A DNA stretch of 64,000 bases from Labrys wisconsinensis (GTDB lineage: Bacteria; Pseudomonadota; Alphaproteobacteria; Rhizobiales; Labraceae), in assembly GCF_030814995.1 (NCBI RefSeq), contig NZ_JAUSVX010000008.1, positions 62,001 to 126,000 of the forward strand. Direction: 5' to 3'. The notes under the pieces are model-generated. The model made no database searches. It was not told the origin of the DNA and worked only from the letters and a program-made list of their open reading frames with translations. The first letter of the stretch is position 1; every line of letters starts with the position of its first letter. Both the position numbers and the translations under genes were made by a program. This document shows positions 26,385-34,094 of the stretch, piece by piece.

Positions 26385-26413
26385 TTTACGCAAGGCCTCA
26401 CGCTTCCTACATA
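26385..26413 (+). promoter_or_regulatory. Candidate promoter of rpoH
   Basis: In the 321-bp gap before rpoH, TTTACG (26385-26390) and TACATA (26408-26413) are spaced 17 bp apart, a plausible housekeeping-sigma promoter. The leader downstream is about 75 nt. An AT-rich inverted pair GCAAAA.../TTTTGC at about 26313-26349 lies upstream. No alphaproteobacterial sigma-32 consensus was clear. Confidence 0.4.
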
Positions 26414-26488
26414 ACGATTTGGAGTCGTCTGCCGTCCGGGGGCGACTCGGCCGAACTGCCCATGAAGGGGGTTCCTAAGGAGGGTTCG

Positions 26489-27373
26489 ATGGCGTCTGCC
26501 GCGCTTCCCGTTGTTGCTTCCGAAAGCGGTCTGTCCCGCTACCTCGATGAAATCCGTAAATTCCCGATGCTGGAGCCGGGCCAGGAGTACATGCTCGCCA
26601 AGCGTTGGCGCGAGCATGGCGACCGCGAGGCCGCTCACAAGCTCGTCACGTCGCATCTGCGGCTCGTCGCCAAGATCGCCATGGGCTATCGCGGCTACGG
26701 CCTGCCGATCAGCGAAGTCGTGTCCGAAGGCAATATCGGCCTGATGCAGGCCGTGAAGCGCTTCGAGCCCGAGAAGGGGTTCCGCCTGGCGACCTACGCT
26801 ATGTGGTGGATCCGTGCTTCGATTCAAGAGTATATCCTGCGCTCCTGGTCGCTGGTGAAGATGGGCACCACCGCCAACCAGAAGAAGCTGTTCTTCAACC
26901 TGCGCAAGGCCAAGAGCCAGATCTCGGCGCTGGACGAGGGCGACCTCCGCCCCGACCAGGTCAAGTCGATCGCCAAGTCGCTCGGCGTCGAGGAGCAGGA
27001 GGTGGTGGAGATGAACCGCCGCCTCGGCGGCGACGCCTCGCTCAATGCGCCGGTGCGCGAGGAGGGCGACGGCGAGTGGCAGGACTGGCTGGTCGACGAA
27101 TCGACCAACCAGGAAGCCAACCTCGCCGAGACCGAGGAGCGCGAGAACCGCTCCAAGGCGCTGCGCCAGGCCCTGACCGTGCTCAACGATCGCGAGCGCC
27201 GCATCTTCGAGGCGCGCCGGCTCGCCGACGACCCCGTGACGCTGGAGGAGCTCTCCGAGGAGTTCGGGGTCTCGCGCGAACGGGTGCGCCAGATCGAGGT
27301 GCGCGCCTTCGAGAAGGTGCAGGCCGCGGTGCGCTCCGGCGTGGCGCGGCTGGAGGCCGCCGCCGTGGCGTGA
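26489..27373 (+). CDS. rpoH: RNA polymerase heat-shock sigma factor RpoH (sigma-32)
   Basis: A 294-residue group 3 sigma-70 family factor directing heat-shock gene transcription. Region 1.2/2 contains SRYLDEIRKFPMLEPGQEY and LRLVAKIAMGYRGYGLPISE through GLMQAVKRFEPEKGFRLATYAMWWIRASIQEY. The diagnostic RpoH box is present as NQKKLFFNLRKAK. Region 4 has LTVLNDRERRIFEARRL and the helix-turn-helix VTLEELSEEFGVSRERVRQIE. The ATG at 26489 is fixed by a strong AAGGAGG ribosome site at 26477-26483. The transcript ends at the terminator 27401-27427. Many Rhizobiales have two rpoH genes; which one this is cannot be told. Confidence 0.97.
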   Translation: MASAALPVVASESGLSRYLDEIRKFPMLEPGQEYMLAKRWREHGDREAAHKLVTSHLRLVAKIAMGYRGYGLPISEVVSEGNIGLMQAVKRFEPEKGFRLATYAMWWIRASIQEYILRSWSLVKMGTTANQKKLFFNLRKAKSQISALDEGDLRPDQVKSIAKSLGVEEQEVVEMNRRLGGDASLNAPVREEGDGEWQDWLVDESTNQEANLAETEERENRSKALRQALTVLNDRERRIFEARRLADDPVTLEELSEEFGVSRERVRQIEVRAFEKVQAAVRSGVARLEAAAVA

Positions 27374-27400
27374 GCCGCGCGGGATCGGAATCGCATGAAG

Positions 27401-27427
27401 GGGCGGGTCTTCGGATCCGCCCTTTTT
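27401..27427 (+). terminator. Rho-independent terminator of rpoH
   Basis: GGGCGGGTC, the tetraloop TTCG, then GATCCGCCC and TTTTT. It is a 9-bp stem with one G-T wobble, 28 bp after the rpoH stop. Confidence 0.9.
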
Positions 27428-27449
27428 GCAGGCGCAGCCGGCGTGCCGG

Positions 27450-28250
27450 TCAGGCTGCGCCGAGCCGCTTCATGAACAGGTCGAGCTCCGCCGGATCCAT
27501 GTGGACGACGTGCCGGTCCTGCGGATAGGCGCCGGCGTTGCAGTCCGCGACGAATTCGGAGAAGGCGGCGATCCGCTCGGCCTGCAGCCGGTCATATTCG
27601 GCGGCGAAGTTGCGGTAGACCTTGGAATGACGCGGCATGTGCCCGCGATTCTCGCCGAGGACGTCCTCGGCAAAGAGATACTGGGCGTCGCAGCCGGTGC
27701 CGGCGCCCATCGACAGCATGAACAGCGAGGTGCGCCGCGAGATCGCCGCCGCCACCTCCACCGGCACCACCTCGATCTCGGCGCCGAAGGCCCCGGCCGT
27801 CTCGTACTGCTTCACGGCCTCGAAGATCTGCAGCGCGGTTTCGGCCGTCTTGCCGACCGCCCTGTAGCCGCCGGTCCAGGTCGCGCGCGAGGGGATCAGG
27901 CCGACATGGCCGATCACCGGGACGGCCTCGTCGGCCATGCGCTTCACCGTGGCGTAGCTGGCGCTGCAATAGACCGCGTCGGCGCTCGCCTTGACCATCC
28001 GGAACGCCCAGCGCACGAAGTCGTCGCCGGTGCCGATCTCGTAAAAGTTCTCTCCCGGCATGGAGAACAGGCTCGGCGCCGCGTCCCGGTATCGCGGGTC
28101 GAGGAGCAGCGCCGGCGGGATCGAGACGATGTCGACGCCGGCCCGCTCGGCCGCCTCGGCCTGCTCCAGCGTCGTCACCCGCAGCATGGTGAGCTGGCGC
28201 TTGCCCTTCATCGCGCGGAGATCGGCGACGGTCGGCCTCTTTCGGCTCAT
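27450..28250 (-). CDS. PanB-fold protein (degenerate ketopantoate hydroxymethyltransferase family)
   Basis: A 266-residue TIM-barrel protein similar to PanB in its second half: PVIGHVGLIPSRATWTGGYRAVGKT, then AEIEVVPVEVAAAIS and a SMGAGTGCDAQYL segment. Compared with E. coli PanB, the histidine (H115, as H136) and glutamate (E160, as E181) are kept. The metal-site and substrate residues appear lost: VGDS reads VSIP, and VKIEG reads VYCSA, removing the equivalents of Asp45, Lys112 and Glu114. It is therefore unlikely to make ketopantoate and should not be named panB. It starts 13 bp after the MocE ferredoxin gene as last gene of the moc-like operon, so it probably acts on a catabolic intermediate there. 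Confidence 0.8.
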   Translation of the reverse strand: MSRKRPTVADLRAMKGKRQLTMLRVTTLEQAEAAERAGVDIVSIPPALLLDPRYRDAAPSLFSMPGENFYEIGTGDDFVRWAFRMVKASADAVYCSASYATVKRMADEAVPVIGHVGLIPSRATWTGGYRAVGKTAETALQIFEAVKQYETAGAFGAEIEVVPVEVAAAISRRTSLFMLSMGAGTGCDAQYLFAEDVLGENRGHMPRHSKVYRNFAAEYDRLQAERIAAFSEFVADCNAGAYPQDRHVVHMDPAELDLFMKRLGAA

Positions 28251-28263
28251 GGCCCTCTCCCCC

Positions 28264-28578
28264 TCAGTCCACCTGGATCATGACCTTGCCGGCCTCGACC
28301 TTGACCGGATAGGTCCGAAGATCGACGCAGACCGGCGCGCCCTTGGCTGCCCCGGTCTTGTAGTTGAACCGGCCATTGTGCTTGGGGCATTCGATGATGT
28401 CGTCCATGACCAGCCCGTCGGCGAGGTGCACCTTCTCGTGGGTGCACAGGCCGTCGGTGGCGAAATACTCGTCGTCCGGCGAGCGGTAGACCGCGAAGGT
28501 GCGCCCGCCGTGATCGAAGCGGATCACATCCTCCTCGTCGACATCGCCCGCGGCGCAGGCCACGACCCAGTCAGCCAT
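28264..28578 (-). CDS. MocE-type Rieske [2Fe-2S] ferredoxin
   Basis: A 104-residue electron carrier. The Rieske cluster ligands are C45-x-H47 (CTH) and C64-x-x-H67 (CPKH), and the GAAKGAPVCVDLRTYPVKVE tail is typical of MocE/bacterial Rieske ferredoxins. Thirty-six bp separate it from the upstream membrane di-iron oxygenase gene, its likely redox partner. In the rhizopine pathway MocE works with MocD and a reductase, MocF; no reductase gene is present in this window. Confidence 0.93.
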   Translation of the reverse strand: MADWVVACAAGDVDEEDVIRFDHGGRTFAVYRSPDDEYFATDGLCTHEKVHLADGLVMDDIIECPKHNGRFNYKTGAAKGAPVCVDLRTYPVKVEAGKVMIQVD

Positions 28579-28614
28579 TCCAGTCTCCAGTCGCTTTGAA
28601 AGGGGGCGCCGAGC

Positions 28615-29706
28615 CTATTCGGCGGCATCCGGCACGGTGATCTCGTGGAACTCGCCGCGATAGGGCCGGGCCGTCGGCGGCAGCTCGCGCTTGAGGAAAT
28701 AGTCCTCGTATTTCAGCTGCTTCAGCAAGACCGGCCAGACCTCGCGATAGGCGTGCCACATCGAGGGGTTGGGCGCCGGCAGGTCGTGCTTGATCAGCTC
28801 GTGCAGCTGCGGCAGCGCGTGGTAGGGCACCATCGGGAACATGTGGTGCTCCACGTGATAGTTCATGTTCCAGTAGATGAAGCGGCTGACCGGGTTCATG
28901 TAGACGGTGCGGGTGTTGAGCCGGTGGTCGACGACGTTGTCGGCCAGGCCGATATGCTGCAGCAGGCCGGTGAGCACCATGTGCCAGGTGCCGTAGAGGC
29001 GCGGCAGGCCGATCAGCATCAGCGGCAGGAACGACCACGTGCAAAGGGCGACGGCGATGGTCGCGGCGTAGACCGCCATGTGCCAGCGCGCGGCGGTAAC
29101 GGCCTTGGGCTGCTCCGGCTCGGGAATGAAGCTCTTCTCGTCCGGCGAGAGAGTGCCGAAGGCGTTGCGCACCAGCGTCGGCAGGGAATAGCGGAAGTCG
29201 AGCAGGCCGGTGAAGGCGAGGGCCGCGCGGATGAGGTCCGGCGGGCGCATCACCGCGATCTCGGCGTCGCGGCCGACGATGATGGTGTCGGTGTGGTGGC
29301 GCGCATGGCTCCAGCGCCAGGTCACCGGATTGCGCATCAGCATGAAAGAGGCGATCTCGTAGACCACGTCATTCATCCAGCGCGTGCGGAAGGCGGTGCC
29401 GTGGCCGCATTCGTGCCAGCGCGAGTCCGAGGAGGAGCCGTAGAGCACGCCGTAGACCAGGAAGAACGGCACGCACCACCAGGTGCCCCAGAAGGCGATC
29501 GCGCCGGCGGCCGAGCCGAGGATCAGGAGGATCCACAGGATGGTGTCGCGGATGGCGGGGCCGTCGGAGCGCTGCATCAGCGCCTTCATGGTCTTGCGCG
29601 GCACGTCGGTGTGGTACCACTCGGCCGAGGCGAGGCCGGTCTCGATCGCCCGGCGCGTGCTCTCGCCGACAAGGCTGTAGTCGCGCTTCCTCTCCATCGT
29701 CGTCAT
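28615..29706 (-). CDS. Membrane fatty-acid-desaturase-family oxygenase (MocD-like)
   Basis: A 363-residue integral membrane di-iron enzyme. The three histidine boxes are present: HECGH at 98-102, HARHH at 134-138 and HVEHH near 290, with two hydrophobic hairpins between them (LWILLILGSAAGAIAFWG and FFLVYGVLYG, then VAALCTW-like helices). It lies between DUF4432 and MocE genes in one operon. In rhizopine catabolism MocD and MocE oxidise the methylated inosamine, so here I infer hydroxylation or O-demethylation of the imported compound. A plain lipid desaturase role is less likely because of the sugar-catabolic neighbours. Confidence 0.88.
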   Translation of the reverse strand: MTTMERKRDYSLVGESTRRAIETGLASAEWYHTDVPRKTMKALMQRSDGPAIRDTILWILLILGSAAGAIAFWGTWWCVPFFLVYGVLYGSSSDSRWHECGHGTAFRTRWMNDVVYEIASFMLMRNPVTWRWSHARHHTDTIIVGRDAEIAVMRPPDLIRAALAFTGLLDFRYSLPTLVRNAFGTLSPDEKSFIPEPEQPKAVTAARWHMAVYAATIAVALCTWSFLPLMLIGLPRLYGTWHMVLTGLLQHIGLADNVVDHRLNTRTVYMNPVSRFIYWNMNYHVEHHMFPMVPYHALPQLHELIKHDLPAPNPSMWHAYREVWPVLLKQLKYEDYFLKRELPPTARPYRGEFHEITVPDAAE

Positions 29707-29755
29707 GGCAGCCTCCAGCCTCCGGCGCGTCCGCCGGAGCCTCGCATGGTATCGG

Positions 29756-30937
29756 TCACGATCTGCCTCCCAGCGCCGGGAAACGGCCGGAGGGCAGGGG
29801 AAACTCGTCCTCGGGCTGCCGGACGATAGCCGCGATGCGCCGTTCGGCGGCCCGGATGGCCGCGATGCCGTCGAGCACGCGGAACTTCGCCTCATAGGCC
29901 CGGCTCTCGCCGTGCTCCAGCCAGATCATCTCGCCGCGCTGGCGCGCCGCCAGGTTGCCGAGCACGTGGTGGGTCGAAGGCTCGATGCCGAGCGCGTATT
30001 GGCCGGCCTGGAAGTTCTGCCACTGGTAGAAGCAGGGGAGCTGATCCTTGCGCGTGACGAGCTCGAGGCCGAGGCCGAGGCGCTCGTTGACCACCGCGAC
30101 CCGCACCGCGCCATCCCCATCCGCCGCGAGCTCGTGCTGCCAGACCTGCTCGCGGAAGCCGTCGACCGGCGCGGGGGCGGTGCGGTAGCCGACGTCCTGC
30201 GCGCGGTAGCGCTCGCCGGCATGGGCGGCCCAGACCACGTCGGCGACCGGGGCGACAGTGCGCGTGCCCTGGTCGAGCAGGGGATGGCCGACATTGACGT
30301 GGTAGAAATACATGTGCGGCGTCCTGAGGAAGCCGTGGTTGACCACGCGGTCGGTGAGGCGGATCTCGTTGCCGCCGACATCCGCCTCGATGCGGCGCAG
30401 GAGGTGCAGGTCCTCGCCGAACACCGTCGACTGCTGGACGATGCCCTCGGCCCAGAGCACGCAGCGGTCGCCGTCCCAGGCCTCGCCATAGCCGGTGAGG
30501 CGCGCCGGGATGGTGCCGATCCGGCCGTGCAGGGCGTGACGGACCGTCGGCTTGCCGGGATAGAGATAGGTCTCGGCCGGCACCTCGGCCGGCCCGAGAA
30601 TGTGGTCGAGGCCGCAGGTGACGAGGAGGCCCGAGAAGGACCGCGCCCAGGCGAGGCCCGCCTCGCCCTCGGGCTCGTGCAGGCCGGGATGGCGGAAGCC
30701 GGCCGGCGAGTGCCAGCCGATGGCCCGGCCGGCATGCTCGCAATCGGCGATATCAAGCGCCCGGTCGACCAGGGCGGTGAAGCGCAGCCCGGTGCCGGTG
30801 CGGAATTCGAGCAGGCGGATGCCGCGCTCGACGCCGTCGCCCAGGGTCATCAGCCGCACGCCGGCGAATTGCGACAGCATGCCGGAGCGTTCCGAAACCT
30901 GCCGGCGGGTCAGCGTCTGGCCATAGAGCTCCACCAT
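29756..30937 (-). CDS. DUF4432 / aldose 1-epimerase-like protein
   Basis: A 393-residue galactose-mutarotase-fold protein, probably a cytoplasmic sugar epimerase or isomerase. Segments such as LLVTCGLDHILGP, RHALHGRIGTIPARL, YFYHVNVGHPLLDQGTR and NFQAGQYALGIEPSTHHVLG match the DUF4432 family, with conserved histidines in HGRIG and YHVNVGHP as candidate catalytic or metal residues. It starts 9 bp after the ABC ATPase stop. It would act on the imported carbohydrate at its anomeric carbon or a ring isomer. Confidence 0.85.
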   Translation of the reverse strand: MVELYGQTLTRRQVSERSGMLSQFAGVRLMTLGDGVERGIRLLEFRTGTGLRFTALVDRALDIADCEHAGRAIGWHSPAGFRHPGLHEPEGEAGLAWARSFSGLLVTCGLDHILGPAEVPAETYLYPGKPTVRHALHGRIGTIPARLTGYGEAWDGDRCVLWAEGIVQQSTVFGEDLHLLRRIEADVGGNEIRLTDRVVNHGFLRTPHMYFYHVNVGHPLLDQGTRTVAPVADVVWAAHAGERYRAQDVGYRTAPAPVDGFREQVWQHELAADGDGAVRVAVVNERLGLGLELVTRKDQLPCFYQWQNFQAGQYALGIEPSTHHVLGNLAARQRGEMIWLEHGESRAYEAKFRVLDGIAAIRAAERRIAAIVRQPEDEFPLPSGRFPALGGRS

Positions 30938-30946
30938 GGCCCCGCC

Positions 30947-31729
30947 TCAATGCGCCTTGGTGTCCTTGAGCAGCGACGCGACGTCGACGCCCAGGATCAG
31001 GCTCTCCACCGTGAGGAGGTCGGTGTCCGCCACCGTGCGCTCGGCGACGATCTCGCCGCGGCGCATGACGACGATGCGGTCGGCGACCTCGAAGACATGG
31101 TGGATGTTGTGGGTGATCAGGAGGACGCTGTGCCCGGCCTCGCGCACCTCCTTGACGAAACGCAGCACGCCATGGGTCTCCTCGACGCCGAGATTGTTGG
31201 TCGGCTCGTCCAGGATGATGAGCTTGGCGGCGAATTGCATGGCGCGCGAGATGGCGATCGACTGGCGCTCGCCGCCGGAGAGCGTGTTCACCAGGGCGTC
31301 GGCGTCGAGCTTCTTGGAGATGCCGACGCGCCGGAGCAGCGCCCGCGCCGCCTCGCGCAGCACCGTCCGGTCGAGCGGGGCGAAGACGCCGAGCCATTTC
31401 AGCGTCACCGGCTCGCGGCCGAGGAACAGGTTGCGGGCGATGGAGAGGTCCGGCGCCAGCGAGGTGTCCTGGTGGATGGTCTCGATGCCGAGGTCCATCG
31501 CGTCGCGGGCCGAGCGGATCGAGGCCTTCTCGCCGCGGACATAGATGTCGCCGCGATCGACCGGGAACATGCCCGAGATCGCCTTGATCAGGGTCGACTT
31601 GCCGGCGCCGTTGTCGCCGAGCAGGGCCACCACCTCGCCTTCCCGCAGGGTCAGCGAGGCGTTCCGGAGCGCGTGCACGCTGCCGAAGGACTTTTGCAGA
31701 TTTTCGAGCCGGAGCACTTCCTCGCGCAT
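30947..31729 (-). CDS. Sugar ABC transporter ATP-binding protein (single domain)
   Basis: A 260-residue importer ATPase. Walker A GDNGAGKST is near residues 37-45, the signature LSGGERQSI near 145 and Walker B LIILDEPTNNLG near 168, followed by the switch histidine in LLITHNIHHVF. It has one ATPase domain, like FrcA, rather than the double domain of RbsA or MglA, so it should act as a homodimer. It follows the permease by 2 bp and is co-transcribed with the rest of the moc-like operon. Confidence 0.94.
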   Translation of the reverse strand: MREEVLRLENLQKSFGSVHALRNASLTLREGEVVALLGDNGAGKSTLIKAISGMFPVDRGDIYVRGEKASIRSARDAMDLGIETIHQDTSLAPDLSIARNLFLGREPVTLKWLGVFAPLDRTVLREAARALLRRVGISKKLDADALVNTLSGGERQSIAISRAMQFAAKLIILDEPTNNLGVEETHGVLRFVKEVREAGHSVLLITHNIHHVFEVADRIVVMRRGEIVAERTVADTDLLTVESLILGVDVASLLKDTKAH

Positions 31730-31731
31730 GG

Positions 31732-32736
31732 TCAGCCCCTCGCCGCGCTCTTCTGCAGCAGCGCGTGCAGGATCAGCATCACCAGGATGATGGCGCCGAC
31801 GAAGATGTTGTAGGCGAGGCCCGGCACGCCGACGAGGACGATGCCGTTGCGGATGGCGCGCAGCATCAGCGCGCCGACGATGGTGCCGAGGATGGTGCCG
31901 CGGCCGCCGGTCAACGCCGTGCCGCCGACCACGACCATGGCGATCACCTCCAATTCGTAGCCGGTGCCGGCCACCGGCGAGGCGGCCGAGATGCGGAAGG
32001 CGCTGATCATGCCGGCGAGCCCGGCCAGCACCGAGGTGAGGATGAACAGCCAGATCTTGACCGCGTCGGCCGGCACGCCGCGCGCCACCGCCGCATTGCG
32101 GTTGGAGCCGATGGCGCTGATCCAGTTGCCGAGCTTGGCATAGCGCAGGACATAGACCGCGAGCAGCGCCAGGGCGATGAACCACCAGAGCGAGGTGTAG
32201 AGCCGGAACGAGCCGAGGTTGAAGCTGCCGGCCAGCAGCGTGACGAAGACGCCGGGCTGGTTCCAGGATTTCAGCGGGAAGCCCTGGGTGACGTAGAGGG
32301 CGGCGCCGCGCACGATCAAGAGCATCGACAGCGTCACCAGGAAGGAGGAGATGCCGATCTTGGTGACGATCAGCCCGTTGACGGCGCCGATGGCGACGCA
32401 GAGCGCGAGGCCCATCAGCAGCGCCGGGCCGATGCCCATCTCGCCGTTCTGCACCAGCAGCATCACCACGACCGGCGCCAGCCCGAACACCGCGCCGACG
32501 GAGAGGTCGAACTCCCCGGCGGTCAGCAGCAGCGTCATGCCGAGCGCGATGATGCCGAGCTCGGGCAGGAACGCCAGCATGTTGGAGATGTTGAGCGGCG
32601 ACAGGAAATTGGCGTCGGCGACCGCAAAGGCCACCAGCACCACCAAAAGGATGATCAGCGAGGCGAGTTCAGGCGAGCGCACGGCGCCCGGCCAGCGTCT
32701 GGGCCTCTCCATGTCCCTCTCGACGATCACAGCCAT
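31732..32736 (-). CDS. Sugar ABC transporter permease (RbsC/FrcC family)
   Basis: A 334-residue inner-membrane permease with about ten helices. The BPD_transp_2 signature is clear: LTAGEFDLSVGAVFGL, GLIVTKIGISSFLVTLSMLLIVRG, AIGSNRNAAVARGVPADAVK and VVGGTALTGGRGTILGTIVGAL. It presumably forms a homodimer channel with the adjacent ATPase and takes ligand from the binding protein encoded 64 bp upstream. A perfect 24-bp palindrome lies in that gap. Confidence 0.95.
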   Translation of the reverse strand: MAVIVERDMERPRRWPGAVRSPELASLIILLVVLVAFAVADANFLSPLNISNMLAFLPELGIIALGMTLLLTAGEFDLSVGAVFGLAPVVVMLLVQNGEMGIGPALLMGLALCVAIGAVNGLIVTKIGISSFLVTLSMLLIVRGAALYVTQGFPLKSWNQPGVFVTLLAGSFNLGSFRLYTSLWWFIALALLAVYVLRYAKLGNWISAIGSNRNAAVARGVPADAVKIWLFILTSVLAGLAGMISAFRISAASPVAGTGYELEVIAMVVVGGTALTGGRGTILGTIVGALMLRAIRNGIVLVGVPGLAYNIFVGAIILVMLILHALLQKSAARG

Positions 32737-32766
32737 CGTTGCTTCTTTGCTCGGGTTGCGGGAGCG

Positions 32767-32790
32767 TGCCTGCCGGCGCGCCGGCAGGCA
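32767..32790. other. Perfect 24-bp palindrome (mRNA hairpin) between binding-protein and permease genes
   Basis: TGCCTGCCGGCG followed by its exact reverse complement. It sits 10 bp after the binding-protein stop. Such hairpins commonly stabilise the 3' end of the highly expressed binding-protein mRNA and reduce read-through to the permease gene. Confidence 0.85.
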
Positions 32791-32800
32791 TTTGCGCCAC

Positions 32801-33742
32801 TCACTTGCTGTAGAGCTTCAGGATCGGCTCGACGCTCGTGGCGTCGTAGAGGCTGAAGGTATGGATGTCGTAGCCGATCGGCTCGCCGGAGGCGGCGAGG
32901 TTGAGCAGGGCGACCGGCATGAAGCCCTGGGCCGAGGGGAACTGCCAGGCTGCGGCATTGACGTAGCCGGCCTTCACCGCCTCGGCGGTCTCCTTCGAAT
33001 TGCCCCAGCCGACCACCGGGATCTTGCCCGGCGCCACGCCGGCGCCGTCGAAGACGCGCTGCACGCTGGAGGCGACGGAGTCGCCGAGCGCGATCACCGC
33101 CGGCGGATGGTTGGCGACCATGTAGTCGGTCATCTTGGCGATGATGCCGGCGGGGTCGGTGCCGCAATCGACCACGTCATATTTGATGCCGAGCGGATCG
33201 AAGACGCCGGCGATGCCCTCGGTCTCGAGCTGCTGGTAGCTGGCGCCCGGCACTTCCACCGGCAGGAACACCTTGTCGCCCGGCTTCACCAGCTTGCGCT
33301 CGACGAGGTAGCGCGCCCAGATGGCGCCGGCCTCCTTGAGGTCGGCGCCGACATAGGCCTGGCGGCCGGTGGCGACGTCGTCGGTGTTGAAGAAGATGAT
33401 CGGGATGCCCGCGGCCTTGGCGGCCTTGACCTCCTCGGTCCACAGGCCTGGCTGGGCCGAGGTGGTGGCGATGCCGTCGGGCTTGGCCGCGAGCGCGGAG
33501 TTGAACGCCTCCTTCTGCGCGGCCATGTCTCCGCCGGAGAACGAGATCTTGCAGGTCACCTTCATCTGGTCGCAGGCCCTGGTCGCGCCGGCGTTCCAGT
33601 CGATCCAGAAGGCGTCGGACGGGCCGCCATGCGACAGCAGGTAGAAGGTCTTCTGGCCGCCCTCGGCCGATGCCGGCGAAGCGGACGCGGCGCCGGCCAG
33701 CATCAGGGCCGCGGCGGCGATCTTGAGACCGTATTTGAGCAT
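32801..33742 (-). CDS. Sugar ABC transporter substrate-binding protein
   Basis: A periplasmic-binding-protein of the ribose/galactose type, 313 residues. The signal peptide [21 protein letters not shown] is cut before EGGQKTF. The peripla_BP_4 fold shows ISFSGGDMAAQKEAFNSALAAKPDGIATTSAQP, IIFFNTDD and PPAVIALGDSVASSVQRVFDGAG. It is similar in type to MocB. The start is the ATG at 33742, 6 bp after GGAAGGA. It begins the transporter part of the operon, after a large inverted repeat. The ligand is unknown. Confidence 0.94.
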   Translation of the reverse strand: MLKYGLKIAAAALMLAGAASASPASAEGGQKTFYLLSHGGPSDAFWIDWNAGATRACDQMKVTCKISFSGGDMAAQKEAFNSALAAKPDGIATTSAQPGLWTEEVKAAKAAGIPIIFFNTDDVATGRQAYVGADLKEAGAIWARYLVERKLVKPGDKVFLPVEVPGASYQQLETEGIAGVFDPLGIKYDVVDCGTDPAGIIAKMTDYMVANHPPAVIALGDSVASSVQRVFDGAGVAPGKIPVVGWGNSKETAEAVKAGYVNAAAWQFPSAQGFMPVALLNLAASGEPIGYDIHTFSLYDATSVEPILKLYSK

Positions 33743-33829
33743 TCCTTCCCTCCGTTGGTGCTTCTTATAAATGGTGTAGCTTCCTAGCGGGCGTTCGCAA
33801 ATAAGTGCTTCAGATGAGAAGGGCGCGAT

Positions 33830-33977
33830 CCCCTCTCCCGGCTGGGAGAGGGGCAGGGGTGAGGGACTAGACGTGTCACCAGCTAGATGCAGGTCCAGCA
33901 ACAGCACGTAAAACGCTCCGCCTTTTCTGGTAAAGCTTAGTCCCTCACCCCTGCCCCTCTCCCAGCCGGGAGAGGGG
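33830..33977. repeat. Large REP-like inverted repeat, 40-bp perfect arms
   Basis: Left arm 33830-33869 and right arm 33938-33977 are exact reverse complements, with a 68-bp loop. Each arm also contains its own dyad CTCTCCCGGCTGGGAGAG. It fills the 352-bp gap (33743-34094) between the isomerase and binding-protein genes inside the operon. The arm resembles the hairpin at 2324-2350, so it is probably a dispersed REP element; it could attenuate transcription into the transporter genes. Confidence 0.92.
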
Positions 33978-34094
33978 GGCCCTGCGCAACTTCGATTCAC
34001 TTATTCGCCAACACTTCCTCAGCGGGCGCCCCCAGATAGGTGCGCTGCGCTTTCCGGCCATGACGAACGGCCTCATTTGTCTCCGTATGACGCC

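Noticed and set aside
27450-28250. Canonical panB (pantothenate synthesis)
   Set aside because: Key Asp, Lys and Glu residues of the ketopantoate synthase site are replaced and the neighbours are catabolic.
28615-29706. Plain phospholipid desaturase
   Set aside because: Histidine boxes would allow it, but the operon with MocE, sugar isomerase and sugar transporter points to MocD-type oxidation.
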